Source of the DNA: Protonemura montana
Taxonomy: Eukaryota; Arthropoda; Insecta; Plecoptera; Nemouridae
NCBI GenBank assembly: GCA_947568835.1
Contig: OX387604.1
Coordinates: forward strand, 4,878,001 to 4,942,000
Reading direction: 5' to 3'
Length of the DNA: 64,000 nt
Positions 1 to 12,706 of this stretch are shown here, piece after piece. The position numbers and the translations under genes were made by a program. Each line of letters begins with the position of its first letter. Positions within the stretch are counted from its first letter, which is position 1. The notes under the pieces are model-generated. The model was not told the DNA's origin and ran no database searches. It saw only the letters and a program-made list of their open reading frames with translations.

Positions 1-1739
1 CGCTTCGACAAGTCAGTTGGATAAACAACACTGGTTCGCGTCGAATACCTGCTCGGAAGAAACAAAAGGAATTCTTTTTTCACCTTTGCCTCGGGCATAC
101 TTTATGTTTCCTGCACATAGAAAAACTAATTCGCAATAATTTGTGACAGCAACTGGAGGGATCGGATTATTTCTGTTGATTATATATTTCATAAGTCGCA
201 ATTTTATAGCATAAAACTAAAAAATAAAACGTCATCCAGAAACCTACGAAAATGTTTCAGATTTAGATTGTTTTTAAACAATTAGTTGCAGAAAGAAAAT
301 ACCGCTGTCAAAGATTAAATTCCACTTTACACTTACAAGTAAAGAACCTGAATGAGCCTGATGTTCAAAATCTCTTAAGATTAAAAGTAACCATCGACAA
401 GGATGAAATGGATTTCCTTGTTTCAAGTCACAGAGTCCATGTAAACATTAGAGTTGATTTGGTATCGTCTCACGACGATACTCGGGACTGGTGAACAGAA
501 TGGTCGCTACCCGCTTCTAAAAATAGCACACCCTTTTCGCTACCTGGCAATTGCGATCCCGCCGACAGGCTCACAAATATCGCATTTTCTGACATAGCCT
601 GAGCCGAGTCGGTAAGGTAGTCATGTAGTTCCTAGGCAGTGCCACTAAAATCCCGCAATCGCTAGCTGCTGGCACCCCAAACGACTGCTGCGATCATGGT
701 GTGATGCCACAGAAGGTCCACAAAGTTGACAGAAACTTTAACACAGACTGTACGGCTCTACCCTACCCGTATTATTTTCTCTAAGCTTAGAGTAGGTAGA
801 CTGGAATTATGTCGGCGTCGCGACTCACAACAAAGGGGTTAGTTAGAACCATATTACTGTTATCACTTAGGGAAGTCGGTAGCCGCTTTCGCGGCGTCGC
901 ACGGCGGTGCAAGCTCTCAGAAGCAAGCCCGCTTCAAATAATAAGAATTCGCAGGAAAGACAAAAATACAAACAATAACCAAATTGCCACATACGAGCCA
1001 CACTGGACGAGTAAGTTCAATTCAAGATACAGAAGAGGAAGCAAGTGGATTTGCATTCCCTTTCGGGCCTTGCTCCTCCTAAAAAACCAAAATTTGATAG
1101 GGGAGAAGTTGAAGACACCACCAACGTCGAATGAAGAAGAGCTCAATGAAAAAGAGTCATTGTGGAAACTGATGTAATCTCGTCAACGCGAAAGTACGCG
1201 CGTATCTATGGATAGTTTCAACAAAAATTTAAACCAGTATTCGATTAAAATGATTGACTTTATTTTACCAGATTCCCGAATCCCCACCAAATTTAAAGAC
1301 TGCAACAATGTGGGAAGGTGAAGACATGAGAGGGCGGTATTAATTTAATTTTCTCAAAATCATTACGTAATTAAAAATGCAGTTCTGACCATGTCATTCC
1401 AAGGCCAATTTCATCGTAAACTCGTAGATTGACTCCAAAAGAAGCCTTAGAATAAAAATTCACTTGGAGCTGCGCCCGAAGCCCCCTATTTTCCACTCTT
1501 TCGGTGCATTCACCTTGGGTCTCCTCCTCCTCCCCCCCCCCCCCCACCCCGCCCGCCGACACAAAAAAATGGGTCATTTTTGCGTACCCCCACTAAAAAT
1601 TTTACGAATACATCACTGGGTAGACTGATGTAAAGGCTTAAATATAAATGTACTCTTTGGTAGCCTCCTGCTTACCATATGCCACCAGTAGTCATATTGA
1701 GCATAGTATTCACAGGAATGATGCCGTGATGTCTTGCAG
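1..1739. other. No confident gene; upstream VPS50 intron or flank
   Basis: I recognise no exon here. A 122-codon open frame at 809-1177 (+) and its antisense shadow match no family I know. VPS50 exons for the N-terminal and middle parts of the protein are expected upstream, but none is seen in these 1.7 kb, so this may be a long intron or the exons may lie outside the window. A C-rich tract of 14 C lies at 1532-1545. Confidence 0.5.
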
Positions 1740-4700
1740 GCCGGCCAAGGCAGGTCCAAAGAAAGCAGTGTGCCGTGGTTGTCAGGCCCCCACTGTGACC
1801 AACACGACGCTGACTGTGCTAAGGTTGTGTGGGAAGTATCTCCAAATGAGTCGACTGCTGCAGCCGATCGCAGCTGATGTGATAGCCGGCATGACTCAGC
1901 TCTTCGAGTATTACCTCTATACCGTCCACAGCTTTTTTGCCTCAGATTTGGTAAGTTGCAAAACCCAGTTCGGAAAGTAATTTGGAAAATTGTATGGTCA
2001 CTTTTGAAGACTGCAGCTTTTTGGCAGGAGATGGCAAGTCTGGTCCTGGTAAAGGCAGTTGTAAATATCTAAAAACCCCTCAGCTTTGAACAGAATTATT
2101 TTTTTTCTGTGCTTGATGAATTTTTTTTTGCTTTTTATTTCTATATGTTCTGGCAACCCACTCTCAGAAATGCAGCTTATGTTCTTCTGTTTATTTTAGA
2201 TAAAAGCAATGTAACAAGTAGTTTCAAATTTTTTTTTTTTCAAACCTGCTAAAAGCTTTTTTTTTTTCTAGCCAGTACCAAATCATTCCTTATATAGCCT
2301 AAAGTTACAATCAACATTGAAGAGAATCGAAGATAACTTAATAATCTCAGAGCGATCTGATGGCCAAGATGCAGATAGCAATCAGTCAAGACTTCAAGAT
2401 AAAATTCAAAAGTCACATCTCAGTTCTGTTGTGGAATTAAAATGGAAAGAAACCTTGTACGGACTCTGCCAAAGAATTGTCGCTGTTGAGTCTACTATTT
2501 TCCTAGCTCAACAATTTGTGTTTTTGCGAGGCTATCTTGAACACCTGATTCCAGTGGCGAACAGATCTCACTTAAAGCAGTTTTTCGACCAGGTGAGCAC
2601 TTAATAGCTTGTCAGTAACTTGATTTGCAACAATTCCGTAAATTATTGTCTTTTAAGATTAGAAACTGTTTTACTAAGTATGAGTATGGGAAGAGGAAGG
2701 TGGAATCACGGAACATACCGGAGAGAAAAGTTGGTTGGCCGCTAAAGTGATGGAGTTGAGTTTAGTTAGTGAAATGAGACTTTTAAGTCTTTCTTAAACT
2801 GTAATCAGGACAACAGCTGAAATGTCAACGCAACTCAACTCTTGCTTCCTACCAACTTTTCTCTCCAGTACAAGTCTTGGAACTTTTTAACGATTAATTA
2901 CGAATTATGCATTTGTTTGTGCAGGTAACGTTGTTGCTCAGGTGAGATTGCTTTTCACTCCGTATTATAATGGAAAAGTATAAAAGGAAAAGGATTTAGC
3001 ATACAGGTATTTTTAAAGAGCTTAATAGGACTGAAAATCAATCTCATTAGAGCTAAATCGTTTCGTGAACAAACATCTAACAGCAGCTCTGAACCACCCT
3101 GTCTTACTAAATTAGTTTTCTTGATAAACTTTGTATTTTTAACTGCTTTAGACTGTGGCAGTAACCAGTGAGTTGAGACGCCCCGTCTATATGAGCGTTT
3201 CCTTTCGATCCATCGATGTCCGCAATATCCTGACATTGATGACGAAAGGAAACTGGGAGATCAAGGAAGTAATGTCTCAGCACAGTCAGTATGTTGACAT
3301 TCTTTTGCGAGTAAGTGTCACTTAGGGTTACTAGCTGTAGTCACTGATCCAGAATCCAAACTTACTAGTCAAACTTCACCTTTCATTTTGTTGTAGGAGC
3401 TCAACTTATTCAGCAAGAGATTCGAGGAGGCTGCTACAAAAATACCTGTCTCGAAAGAAGTCTACGAAATTCTTTGGGACAATGTCATAAGAATTTGTTG
3501 CAACACATTTGTTGAAGGGTAAGTAACTTTGAATAAAAATAATACAAAAATAGAAACACGTTTCACTATTAAATAGTAATTTTAAGAATGAATTGGCTTT
3601 GTATTGAAGGACAATTGCACAGAATATTCATCTCATATAGGGCAGCTTCATATATATCTAGTAATAACTTAGCTATCCTCAGGGCAGAGAGGGCAACTTG
3701 CACGGGACCAAATGACTTTTCCATTTTGTTGGGCTCTCATTTGGACCTGGTAGGATTGGTGGAAGTGGTTGCCAGATTCCTCATTCTCCAACCAGATTGT
3801 GGTTGAGATTATTAGCTCTTCAAACTTGCCACTAAAAAAACCTCTTCCAGTTTACTGGTTGGTCACCTTTACTAAGGGTAAGAGAATGTGGCTCTTGGAA
3901 AACTCCATCTTTGTCACTGGTCATTCCTAGGATGCATTATACGCATGAACCCACAATATAGCTATTCGAGTTAATTTATTTTATAGTTTACTTGAGACCA
4001 GTTCCTTTGAAAGATCTTTATTTTAATTATATTTTCACACACCAGTCTGAAAGTTATACAGACCCCAATTCGTAAAGGGCCAATATCACCAAGGTAATTT
4101 TGCTAATTTGTTGAAACCTACTGGGGCTGAGTGCACCACAAAGGACCAAACAAATGAAGAGTGGATTAATGTTTATTGTGCGGAAGAAGGCAAGTGAGAG
4201 AGAGCAACTTACTGGGGACACAGAAAAGGCATCGTGTGGTGCACTTGTACAGATTAACGTTTGGTGATGTTGCCCTTGCCCCTGAGAGAGATTTACTGAG
4301 CTCTCTCTTTCCTTCTTCCCTACAAAAAATATCCAGTCTCTTGGGACCCTATTTGCTAGAACCCTAAGCTAATTGTATTTAATGTCCTGGAATTAGGTTC
4401 TCGAATGCCAAGAAGTGCTCAAATGGAGGTAGAGCTCTAATGCAATTGGATTTCACACAATTCCTAACGAAGCTTGAGCCACTAACGAGCCTGCGACCAA
4501 TTCCGCATCGCGAACACGTGGAAGTGTATGTCAAGGCGTATTACCTGCCAGACACGAGCTTTGAAAGCTGGCTTAGAGAGCACAACGTGAGTAAATAAAT
4601 AATAAACGCGAAGGTTTTGGAAAATTATGATCTCAATATGTTGTTGCCTCTGGCCAGTTTTGGTGCTGTTGAGATAATTCAGTGGCTCAACTAGCTGTGC

Positions 4701-4855
4701 ATCAATTGTTTTCCCTCTTCCTTATGTTTTCCTTATTTCAGGAATACTCTTGCAAGCAGCTTCTAGGACTTGTCTCATGTGCATGCCAAAACAACAAGAA
4801 ATCGCGTCAGCGGCTCACGGCGATGATCGAAGATATGGAGAAATTTGGTAGATAG
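1740..4855 (+). CDS. VPS50: VPS50 (syndetin), C-terminal part
   Basis: Syndetin is the EARP-specific subunit that joins VPS51, VPS52 and VPS53 in a tether for recycling of endocytosed cargo and, in neurons, dense-core vesicle maturation (family knowledge). Six exons are visible: about 1740-1950, 2272-2592, 3152-3310, 3397-3518, 4397-4586 and 4742-4855, ending in TAG. All junctions have AG/GT borders and matching phases, and exons 2-6 sum to 906 nt. Recognisable blocks, as I recall the human protein, include [61 protein letters not shown] and [19 protein letters not shown]. About 370 codons are present of a family length near 960, so the N-terminal two thirds is missing from the window. The 5' border of the first exon (after cttgcag) is the least certain point; other AGs lie within 60 nt. 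Confidence 0.93.
2720..2866. repeat. Inverted repeat in a VPS50 intron
   Basis: The arms at 2720-2735 and 2851-2866 are perfect 16-nt reverse complements (ggagagaaaagttggt). Inside them, gagttgagtt (about 2752-2761) pairs with aactcaactc (about 2831-2840), so the segment could fold as a long interrupted hairpin. It could be a short inverted-repeat transposon remnant. No target-site duplication was established. Confidence 0.5.
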
Positions 4856-4892
4856 TCACAATTTCTAGCATAATGTCTTACATTTCTTTGAA

Positions 4893-4898
4893 AATAAA
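4893..4898 (+). terminator. Candidate polyadenylation signal of VPS50
   Basis: AATAAA lies 38 nt after the VPS50 stop codon, and a second AATAAA is at 5026-5031. The downstream one gives a more usual 3' UTR length; either could be used. Confidence 0.5.
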
Positions 4899-6410
4899 AA
4901 TTGTAACAAGCTATCGAAACATGTTCCACCTCCTGATCTACTTAGTATATTCTTTTCCATTTCGTTCAGTGATTTTTAATTTCTTTGCAATCAGTTGTTA
5001 TTGCAGGCATATCTTCTTATTTTGAAATAAATATTTGCAGTATATTTATAAAGCAAGTAAATTTCACAAACTTCTAGTCTGAAAACTGCATTTAACTTGA
5101 TATTAATCAGGTTGATTAACTCAAGTCAAGTATTATATGTTGAATGATGTGTTTGTCATTCGTAATTAATCAATAGGCTTGTTTTGTGCGTGTATACTGG
5201 AGACAAATACAATTTTTATAACATTTTTGTTTGGGATTTTTTCAAATTTGTTCATTTTAAAGATCATAGACACCTAAGAGAACATGTGAACAAAAATAAT
5301 TAAAATCTGTATTTGTTGTCAGTTAGAGCAGTAAAACAGTTTTACCAATTAATATTATTTTTCCTGTCCTTGACGCCAATATACCTAATGTCTAACTAAT
5401 TATTATAATGTACTATTGATGCTATTACAGATATTATATGAACAGTTGATATTAATTAGTCTTGCACTTTAAGAGCTTGTTCTCCCACTTCCCAACTACA
5501 TGGTCTCCAGCGAAGGCTTTATAGCAGCATCAACTGGACCTACCAGGGAGATGCATGAAGTGATCCTCACAAGGCGTAGTACCAATCCTGAACTTCCTGA
5601 ATATTCTATGTCGGGGTCCATAAGTTATTTCAGATACATTTTAGATCAATATTTTGTCATAAAGGGATCCAAACATAGCTAGATATCAAATAGTTCTTGA
5701 TCAATATATTCAATTTTGATAAATTTGGTAACGGGCTGTAACCATAATAGCTACTTCTTGTTAGGCTATTGCAGGTCGTACACGCTGCTATCACTGCGGC
5801 CTGTGATCTACTGACCTGTGACCTGGCCCAGCATATTATCCCCTCAGTTATTCTGGACTCCAATAGCTAAATATACGTACTTTTCCAACCTTTACGTAAC
5901 CAACAAAAAAACCAACACTTAGCTGAATATTTGCCAAATGCTAATTTTGTGTTAGTTTTGTTGCCTGAGCCTGACCATACTTGTAATGAAATTGTAATAC
6001 TTAAATTCTCTTTTTACTAGTGGAATTTCTTTCAACATCAATTTCATAGACTAGATTGTCACTGTACGTTTCAACGGTCGAGGATCCCGGATATCGGGTT
6101 CGAATACTGGAGCTACCACTAGCATGCCACTGGCTCTTATTTGGACGAATTATTAAAATGTTTACTAAATTACAATATTGCAGGATTTTCCCAGCCTCAA
6201 GACTGCGTCAGCTTTTCTGCAGTGGCCTACACCTATGGCCCTCGGGTCAACTAGCCTTATGGTGACAGCTTTGGAGAATAGCAATGTCTTGTAGGCAGAA
6301 TTTGGTATTACACTCCAGGCTTATAAATATTTGCTTTGTTAGTATTTTTGATTACATACCAGGAAATCATGTTAAACTAGAATACACAGTAAACCAACAA
6401 TCACCGAACT

Positions 6411-6786
6411 GGTAAGCGTGTTGGAGGCTCGCTCACGTTCTGGTGAGATCACTGAAGTTAAAAGCATATTGAGCCATGGATAAGGCATTAGACTCTTGCT
6501 AAATTAGGTAAGTAGAGAGATAAGAGGGATCATAGTTTTTTCAAAAACTTTGCTTGTCTTGTTTATCAACCTCACGACAGCATGGATTTGTGGAGGAATC
6601 CTGTTGTTCGAGAAGGGAAACTAAGCCCGTGGTCCTCTTGGTTCACCGAGCTTCCTCTCCTATCTTCTAGTCTAGGATAGGTCCATCATCATTCTCATCA
6701 TCACCCAGGGTTCAAAACGCCATATGGCTGAGTGTCTGAGGGCTGTCAAAACACTACGTCATTAAACACCACAAATTAATCAATAA
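6411..6786 (+). mobile_element. 5S-derived SINE, copy 1 (degenerate)
   Basis: The head has a 5S-like segment (ggtgagatcactgaagttaa), followed by the family body (GCTTGTCTTGTTTATCAACC, CAGCATGGATTTGTGGAGGA, CTAGGATAGGT) and the tail AACACCACAAATTAATCAATAAA. The 5S segment is truncated after the first 60 nt. Plus orientation, head at the left. Confidence 0.85.
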
Positions 6787-7499
6787 ACGGGCGTCCTTCT
6801 TACTATCTTGAATTCCACCTCCAAGCGAGGAATTGAACGCATGGCATGGAATGTATATCGAGGCATTATGACAAAATGCTGTCTGTAATTAAAACTGTTT
6901 CTCGATAGATTTTGGAATGAGCTCGGATGAGCTCGACTATAATTTCAAAAAGTGGAATCATCTAGCTGCGTTATTTTTTGTTTTTAGTATTTTTAAACTA
7001 AACCAAACTAAAAAGGATTTGATTAGGTTATTTTTATTCAATTGATGATTATCTGGTAATAGAGTGTTACATGATAGTTGAAACATAAAACGTACTATCG
7101 AGGCAGTGATTCTTGATAGTCACGACTTCTCGTGGGAAAGTATTTATGTTTTCTCTTTCAGCTTCTTAAACTACCAGAGAAATGATCGAATCCATTACTG
7201 GACTGGGACTGGCGACCACCTTCCATCTCGGCTAAAACTCCACCATTATTCTCACTCCTACATTGAAATACCAGTTTAATATACAACCATATTCATAGTT
7301 TGACATAAGAGTGCATCGTGAAACACCACAGGAAATATTAAAACTCTAAGTTGTGCGGAGCACATTTCTCAGTGGGGAAATACAGTGGTAATTATGAATG
7401 CTTCACTTTAAATGCATGTCACCTCAAAAGTTTCACTTTTGTTTCACTTTGCATTCAGCGCGAAAATGTTTTGACAGGTCAGTGACGTAATAATAAGAA

Positions 7500-7634
7500 T
7501 GGAACATTTTCAAATTGGTTCGTTCACTCGGAAGACACTAGGAGCACCCTCTCCGAAGATTTCCCTTACATTCGCCATTATCTTCTCCACGAGTGTCACA
7601 CAATTCTTTGTGAAATTTTTCTAAATTTTCTACG
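7500..7634 (+). other. Possible 5' untranslated exon of the 9051-10426 gene
   Basis: A less AT-rich stretch ends in a strong splice donor (tacg|gtgagt after 7634), with a CRE-like tgacgtaa just upstream near 7483. A strong acceptor (tctcttcctacag) precedes the coding exon at 9026. The pairing and the 5' border are inference only; there is no transcript support. Confidence 0.25.
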
Positions 7635-9050
7635 GTGAGTAATCTCATTTATGAGTCCCATTAAGTAACTCAATAGCTCCTATTATTATTCTAGATTGTT
7701 TATTAGCTGAAGTATAGAGAGCTACGCATCGAAAAATAAGAAAAGTAAGGAAAAATAACGCATGCCATTAGGTCTAGGTTCGCACAGCGTGAATTGCAAA
7801 TATTCAACGCAAGATTGTGTTTGCATTCTCACGATTATTTTTTCCGATCGGAATGGCCTTACTTATCAATCGTTTTACTGGCCATTCTCTCAAATGCTCT
7901 ATAATGATACACATTTTTTTATTTGTTGATGCTTTTGACGAAGTATTTGAGAAATAAGCCGTGCTGAGGACTTCATGCCATGTTCCCAATGGATGTGTTA
8001 AAACTTAAAAGCTGCCATTGTTTTGGAAGAAGTAGGTGTCTTCGATTGGCGCATGGGTGTACACAAATAGGGTGAGGAGATTTATGAAAATAATCAGACA
8101 GACTTCAGAGAGCGGTGTTGTCGATGGATGTTTATTGAAGTGTCGAATGATTATGGTCGAAAACAGCGTAGAGGGGCGGGGGGGGAGAGTTGTTACATCT
8201 GCGATGCATGACATGTTAAGAAGCAGACATGTGAATTCCCTCCCAGTTCTGATTTTCTGTGTTTTGCTGTGTTGTTGCAGCTCGCTTGAAAATGCACAAA
8301 AGAAGTGATTTGAGAAAATATCTGCAATAAATGTGAAATGTTTTGGGCAGTCGGGGATGAACGTTCAATAAATTATCCGGTAATGCTTGATGTTACAGGC
8401 AAAAACTTACGTTGAAAACAACAGCTGGCAATATCGGTGCTTCTCTTTTTTTGTTTCTTCGACAAGATGCATCGACGAAAAATAGTGTGAAAAGTTGCTC
8501 TTGCTGTCCATGTGTAAAATTTAACTCGATTGATTTTATAAACTTTTTTTTATACATCATTATATAATTCATGATTTTTTTTTACCTAATTTTTGGCTCT
8601 AGGCTCTTGTGAAATTCCAATAGGATGTTAGGAGTGTCTTGTGCCCATATACTGCTACTTAATTTTTTGGAAATAAAAAGAGTGTAGAAGTATAACATTA
8701 AAAGAAATAATTCGTGAATGCAAAGTAAAAACAGCTAATTTTCCCAAAGTTTCAAGCTGCTTATTTCTATTAGTATCTCAAGGGTGAAAGCAGTTTATTC
8801 CTGCAAATATTCTTGCATATTCTTGCAGTTGCCAGAAAGTTGCCTTTCCTGACATTCTCGAATTTTCTCGAGGTTAGACAGTTCTGGCCGACAAAAAAAC
8901 GCAGATAAACAAAGCGCAGCCCAAGCTGACTCGCTGCCCTCACCTCCCTGTGTCTCTGACTAACAATCTTTCTAGATGTTTATTTTTTAGTTGTGTTATC
9001 TATTCCTCTCGCTCTCTTCCTACAGTTATTTTTCGACACAAATCGCAGCC

Positions 9051-10426
9051 ATGATCGACCAGGGGTCGTTGTTGATTCCTTTTGCCGCACAATATATGAA
9101 CGGTTGGGACTCGTTAAACATCTGGAAACTCATCTTCTTACTCCTGGTTTTAGTAGTAATCATATATTTCACCAGGTGAGTAGATTATTGCTTTCTAAAT
9201 GGATCATTCCACCTTTGATTTCACTGAGGACTGGGAGTTTTTTTGACCTTCACATATCTGATCCTTTTAAAATTTTTGCCACTAAACGCCACCAAAGCAC
9301 CAAGCCACCAAATGCACCAAGGATTTTTTTTGATAATTTAGACCTACTTGTATGGGAGATATGACAAAAGGTGATGTTTCCTAATAAATGTATCAAATGC
9401 TAACGATAACATTTTGCAGCGTTTCCCAAAAACATTGATGGTTTTTGAAAATATTGATTTTTGCTATGGATGTTAAAAAAAATTTGATTTTGGCAGGTCA
9501 TACCTCCATCACTGTTGGCCTAAAATAACAAAAAAAATACTCTTGTTCGTTTGGAGTTTTGGGTAACAAACGCAAAGTTTGTTCAAAGATGTGAAGGTCA
9601 ATTCGAGGGCTCAAGCATTAACCAAAGAAATAATAAACGACCACACTATTCCATTAAAGTAAGATAGCAATTGTCGACATAGAAAATCATGTCGCAAGGC
9701 AGAATTTTCCAAAGTTTTGTAGTCTTTTATTGATTTGATATTTTTATTTATTTTTAAATTACTATTCTTTCAGATTTAGATGCATAATATCAGATTTGAG
9801 TTTTTTCAGATTCAGATAGATTCAGATTATTTCATGTTCATGCACTTTCCAAATTAGAGCCCCAGGGTTTAATACTGAACTTTCATTCGATTTTTACAAC
9901 TTGCGGGCCAATGTCAATGCGACCCGTAGTGGTCTTTTTGGGTTTTAGTGAATTTCGAATTCCTTGTTCCAGAATTTGGCAAAACGCACCAGATCATAGA
10001 GAAACGAGGACAGATGGGGTTACCTCCGGGAGCGAAGAGATGCTATCCTGTTCTAAGAGTGAAGCCCTCATCCGGGGAGAGAGAGTAGCGAAGGCAAGAG
10101 AACAAGCGGCGGCAAGGGGGAGAGCACTGGTAAAAACAAGAAAGCTGAACAACAACAGTATCCACCTCACTCCATCCGAGAACCCCCTCAAGGTAGTTGC
10201 CTCGCCCCGGGTACTCCAGAGATCCCGGCTCGGACCCGGACCCCAGGGCAGGCAGCCCCGAGCTGTCGCTGCCCCAGGCTCACACCTCGCCCCCAGACAG
10301 AAGAACTTCATGGAGCGCCCAACAACAAGCTCCAAACATACTTGTGATTCTGCTGCTTTGTCAGACGATGTGGCCTCACTTCCAGGCACTAGGGCTCTGA
10401 ACGACAGTTGTGGGCGCCAACTCTAA
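9051..10426 (+). CDS. Unrecognised single-pass membrane protein (two exons, 192 aa)
   Basis: Exon 1 starts at ATG 9051 and ends at 9175 before gtgagt. Exon 2 runs 9973-10426 after ttgttccag and ends in TAA. The join is phase 2 and gives 193 codons with the stop. Residues 1-22 are mildly polar. A strongly hydrophobic segment (KLIFLLLVLVVIIYF) at about 26-40 is followed by Arg, predicting a membrane anchor with a cytosolic C-terminus of about 150 residues. That tail is rich in Arg, Ala, Ser and Pro (for example ERVAKAREQAAARGRALVK) and low in predicted globular structure. Exon 2 is clearly GC-richer than its flanks, which fits coding sequence. I do not recognise a family. The tail superficially recalls small ER anchored proteins such as selenoprotein S, but no motif is shared. 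A donor-like site (ctcaag|gtagtt, after 10192) inside exon 2 means a further downstream exon is possible. Confidence 0.5.
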
Positions 10427-11066
10427 ATTTCTACCCATCATAACAAACCTATATATCAAATTTCTATTCATTCAACTAAAAAGGCGGATTTTGGCACACC
10501 ATTTCGAAAACATATTCAAAATTCAAAATTTTATTGACCTCGTGGAGAAGATTTTTCAAAAATAAAATTTACCAGCTAGAAATATGGGATTTTTTTACAT
10601 TTCCTTCCAATAGGGTTCTAAGCAAGTCTTTTCTCCAATGCTCCTAACTCTTTTATTTCAGAAATTAGTTACATTCAAATCTGTTGGATTTGAACTGGTA
10701 TATTCAATTTTTCAGCAAAGCCTTAATCCAGAGATTCTCTATTTCTCCAAGATATTAATAATTATTATGGTTGTTAGACTCATGTCTGCTTTATCTAACC
10801 ACTAGTAGTCAAAACTGGATTTTGTCAATACTAATAATTCTTTTCAAAATGAGAACTTGCTGCTGTAATAATTAAGAATTGCAGAGAGTTTTAATATTAC
10901 AATTTAGAAGCATTATAGTAGTTAAATTTAGTGGACACCTTTAGCGCCTTCACGCATGGCTGTGGTTCTGTTGGAATTTGAATGAGATGAGATTTTGTAA
11001 AGTCAAAAATGTTTAACTGGGCATCGATGGTGGTTGTTGTGAAAGAACAACGGAAGGGAAGCTAAC

Positions 11067-11245
11067 GGAAGCTAACATTCAGTAAAGGGTGGTCCTCGAC
11101 TCAGCCCAAAGTAAATTCAATTGATCCTCAGTTCGAACTCCACGTTGCTGTTGAATTATGAACGATGCACCTATGCACTCAGTTCGTAAGTATGCATTTT
11201 TTTAAGTTTATTTATGATTCATACTTATTAAAGGATTTTGCTCAA
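11067..11245 (+). repeat. Repeat R1, copy a
   Basis: About 180 bp strongly similar to 13947-14122. Shared landmarks are gtaaagggtggtcctcgact, caaagtaaattcaattga, gaacgatgcacctatgcact and aggattttgc. The copies are in the same orientation. A GTTCGAAC core resembles a pol III B box, but no full tRNA fold is seen. Confidence 0.85.
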
Positions 11246-12489
11246 CGGAAGGAGTCAGGCTCGATCTCGGGCCTTGTCGAGTTGCTTCATGATTAGACAA
11301 ATCCAAAAAATTCTACGTTAAGTATGATCTTCTTAAAAAACTGATTGATACTATTTAAATTCCCTCATCCAAGTGGTATTCGAAAACTCTCTTCTCCGGA
11401 AACTGCCAGAATGGTGAGTAAGTACACAATATGGGCTACACTAGGTTAGGGAGTTTCTGTTATTCATATTTAAAACACGTTCTGAGCAGCTTCTCGGTTC
11501 ATAGTTGAGATTTCCAAAGATCGTGTAACGATATTGGTATTGTAACGATGCCAACATTGCTCCAAGTCAGGTATGCCTGCCTGTCTGTTGGCCATGCCTG
11601 GGCATGTGCGATGAGCCTGCATAGGGCATGGAGGACATTGTCAAGCAACTGAAGTTGCTTTAGGATCTGCGAGTTTGGGTGGAAAATTGAAAAGGTGAGA
11701 CCATCAGTAGTGAAACTTTTGAAATTTTCGTCATCTTTATTACCAGTAATCAAGATGTTGATATAATTGATTTTATTAATGATGTAGCACCCACTGCAGA
11801 GAGTGGAGATCTTGATCTAGATAATTTCCACAAATTACTCGTTGCCTTTTTTGACTACCTAATTTAACTTCTCGATAGACAAATCTACTCCGTGTGTTTG
11901 TTCCCGTTTTAATGTCCTAATAGCTGGATGTATTTGGATCAAATTTACTTCAAAATATTTTAAATCAAAATTGTTTCTCTGTCCCAAGCCCGGTTAACTC
12001 AGTTGTACCACGGGTGGCACAGTAGTAACTTTGTTGGTGATTCCAGGTTTATCATGAAATCTGCATGGCAGATTATTTATTTCTGGTATTATGAAATCAA
12101 CAAAATCACTAAACATGTCTACAGGGGATCGTTAAATGATGAATACTTCAGTTAAATTTTTTAACATTTTATTTTGGAATTGACAACTACACAAACTGCT
12201 GATTCTAACCTACTGATGCATGACCTTGAAGTAAAGAACGTTCGGGAAGGAACATAAACTAGGCCGTTGATCTAGGCCCAACCTTGATCTAGGCCGAGGA
12301 GACGATCGGTCTCAACATTGGACCTAATTTTGTATTATATTTATCTGATTAAATACTAAATTTGATAGAGGAGTACATTCTGCCCCCCTTGAAATTATTA
12401 TTATTATTTTTTTTTTTTTATTATTTTTATTTTTTTTTATTCTGGAGAGCTCAGTCAGAGCTATAAGAATATAGCCCTATGTTCCCCTA

Positions 12490-12706
12490 TAGTCCCAACA
12501 CATTTCTTTATCTCTATTCTTATCGTAATACTTGGAGTAAAAGAAGAACAAAACACTAGATTGGTCTCAATAAAATGTGTACCTTCGCCTTTCAAAGTAT
12601 TTCGCCGCGAACTGTTTGCGTGTACCAATTTTTGTCGCTAAATTTAAGTTGGTGAGGCTCATATACCTATTAAAGCAATTTGCAACAAAATGGCATTATT
12701 AATTTT
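12490..12706 (+). repeat. Repeat R2, copy a
   Basis: About 215 bp strongly similar to 14271-14490. Shared landmarks are tcccaacacatttctttatc, accttcgcctttcaaagtat and gcaatttgcaacaaaatggc. Direct orientation; no coding potential seen. Confidence 0.85.

Larger units (their letters stand above)
4899..9025. other. Intergenic region without recognised genes
   Basis: AT-rich DNA between VPS50 and the small membrane-protein gene. Open frames at 5500-5682, 6056-6265 and 8036-8308 are short and match no family I know. It holds one 5S-derived SINE (6411-6786) and a possible untranslated first exon ending at 7634. Confidence 0.5.

Noticed and set aside
809-1177. 122-codon plus-strand frame, considered as an upstream VPS50 exon
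   Set aside because: No resemblance to the VPS50 middle region in any frame and no convincing acceptor/donor pair in a compatible phase.
8036-8308. 90-codon plus-strand frame with a Cys/Leu-rich end
   Set aside because: No family match, no splice context and an overlapping antisense frame; looks like chance.
9994-10389. 131-codon minus-strand frame with a hydrophobic stretch
   Set aside because: It is the antisense shadow of the GC-rich plus-strand exon, whose splice signals and phase join to an upstream exon; the hydrophobic run mirrors the Arg/Lys-rich sense sequence.
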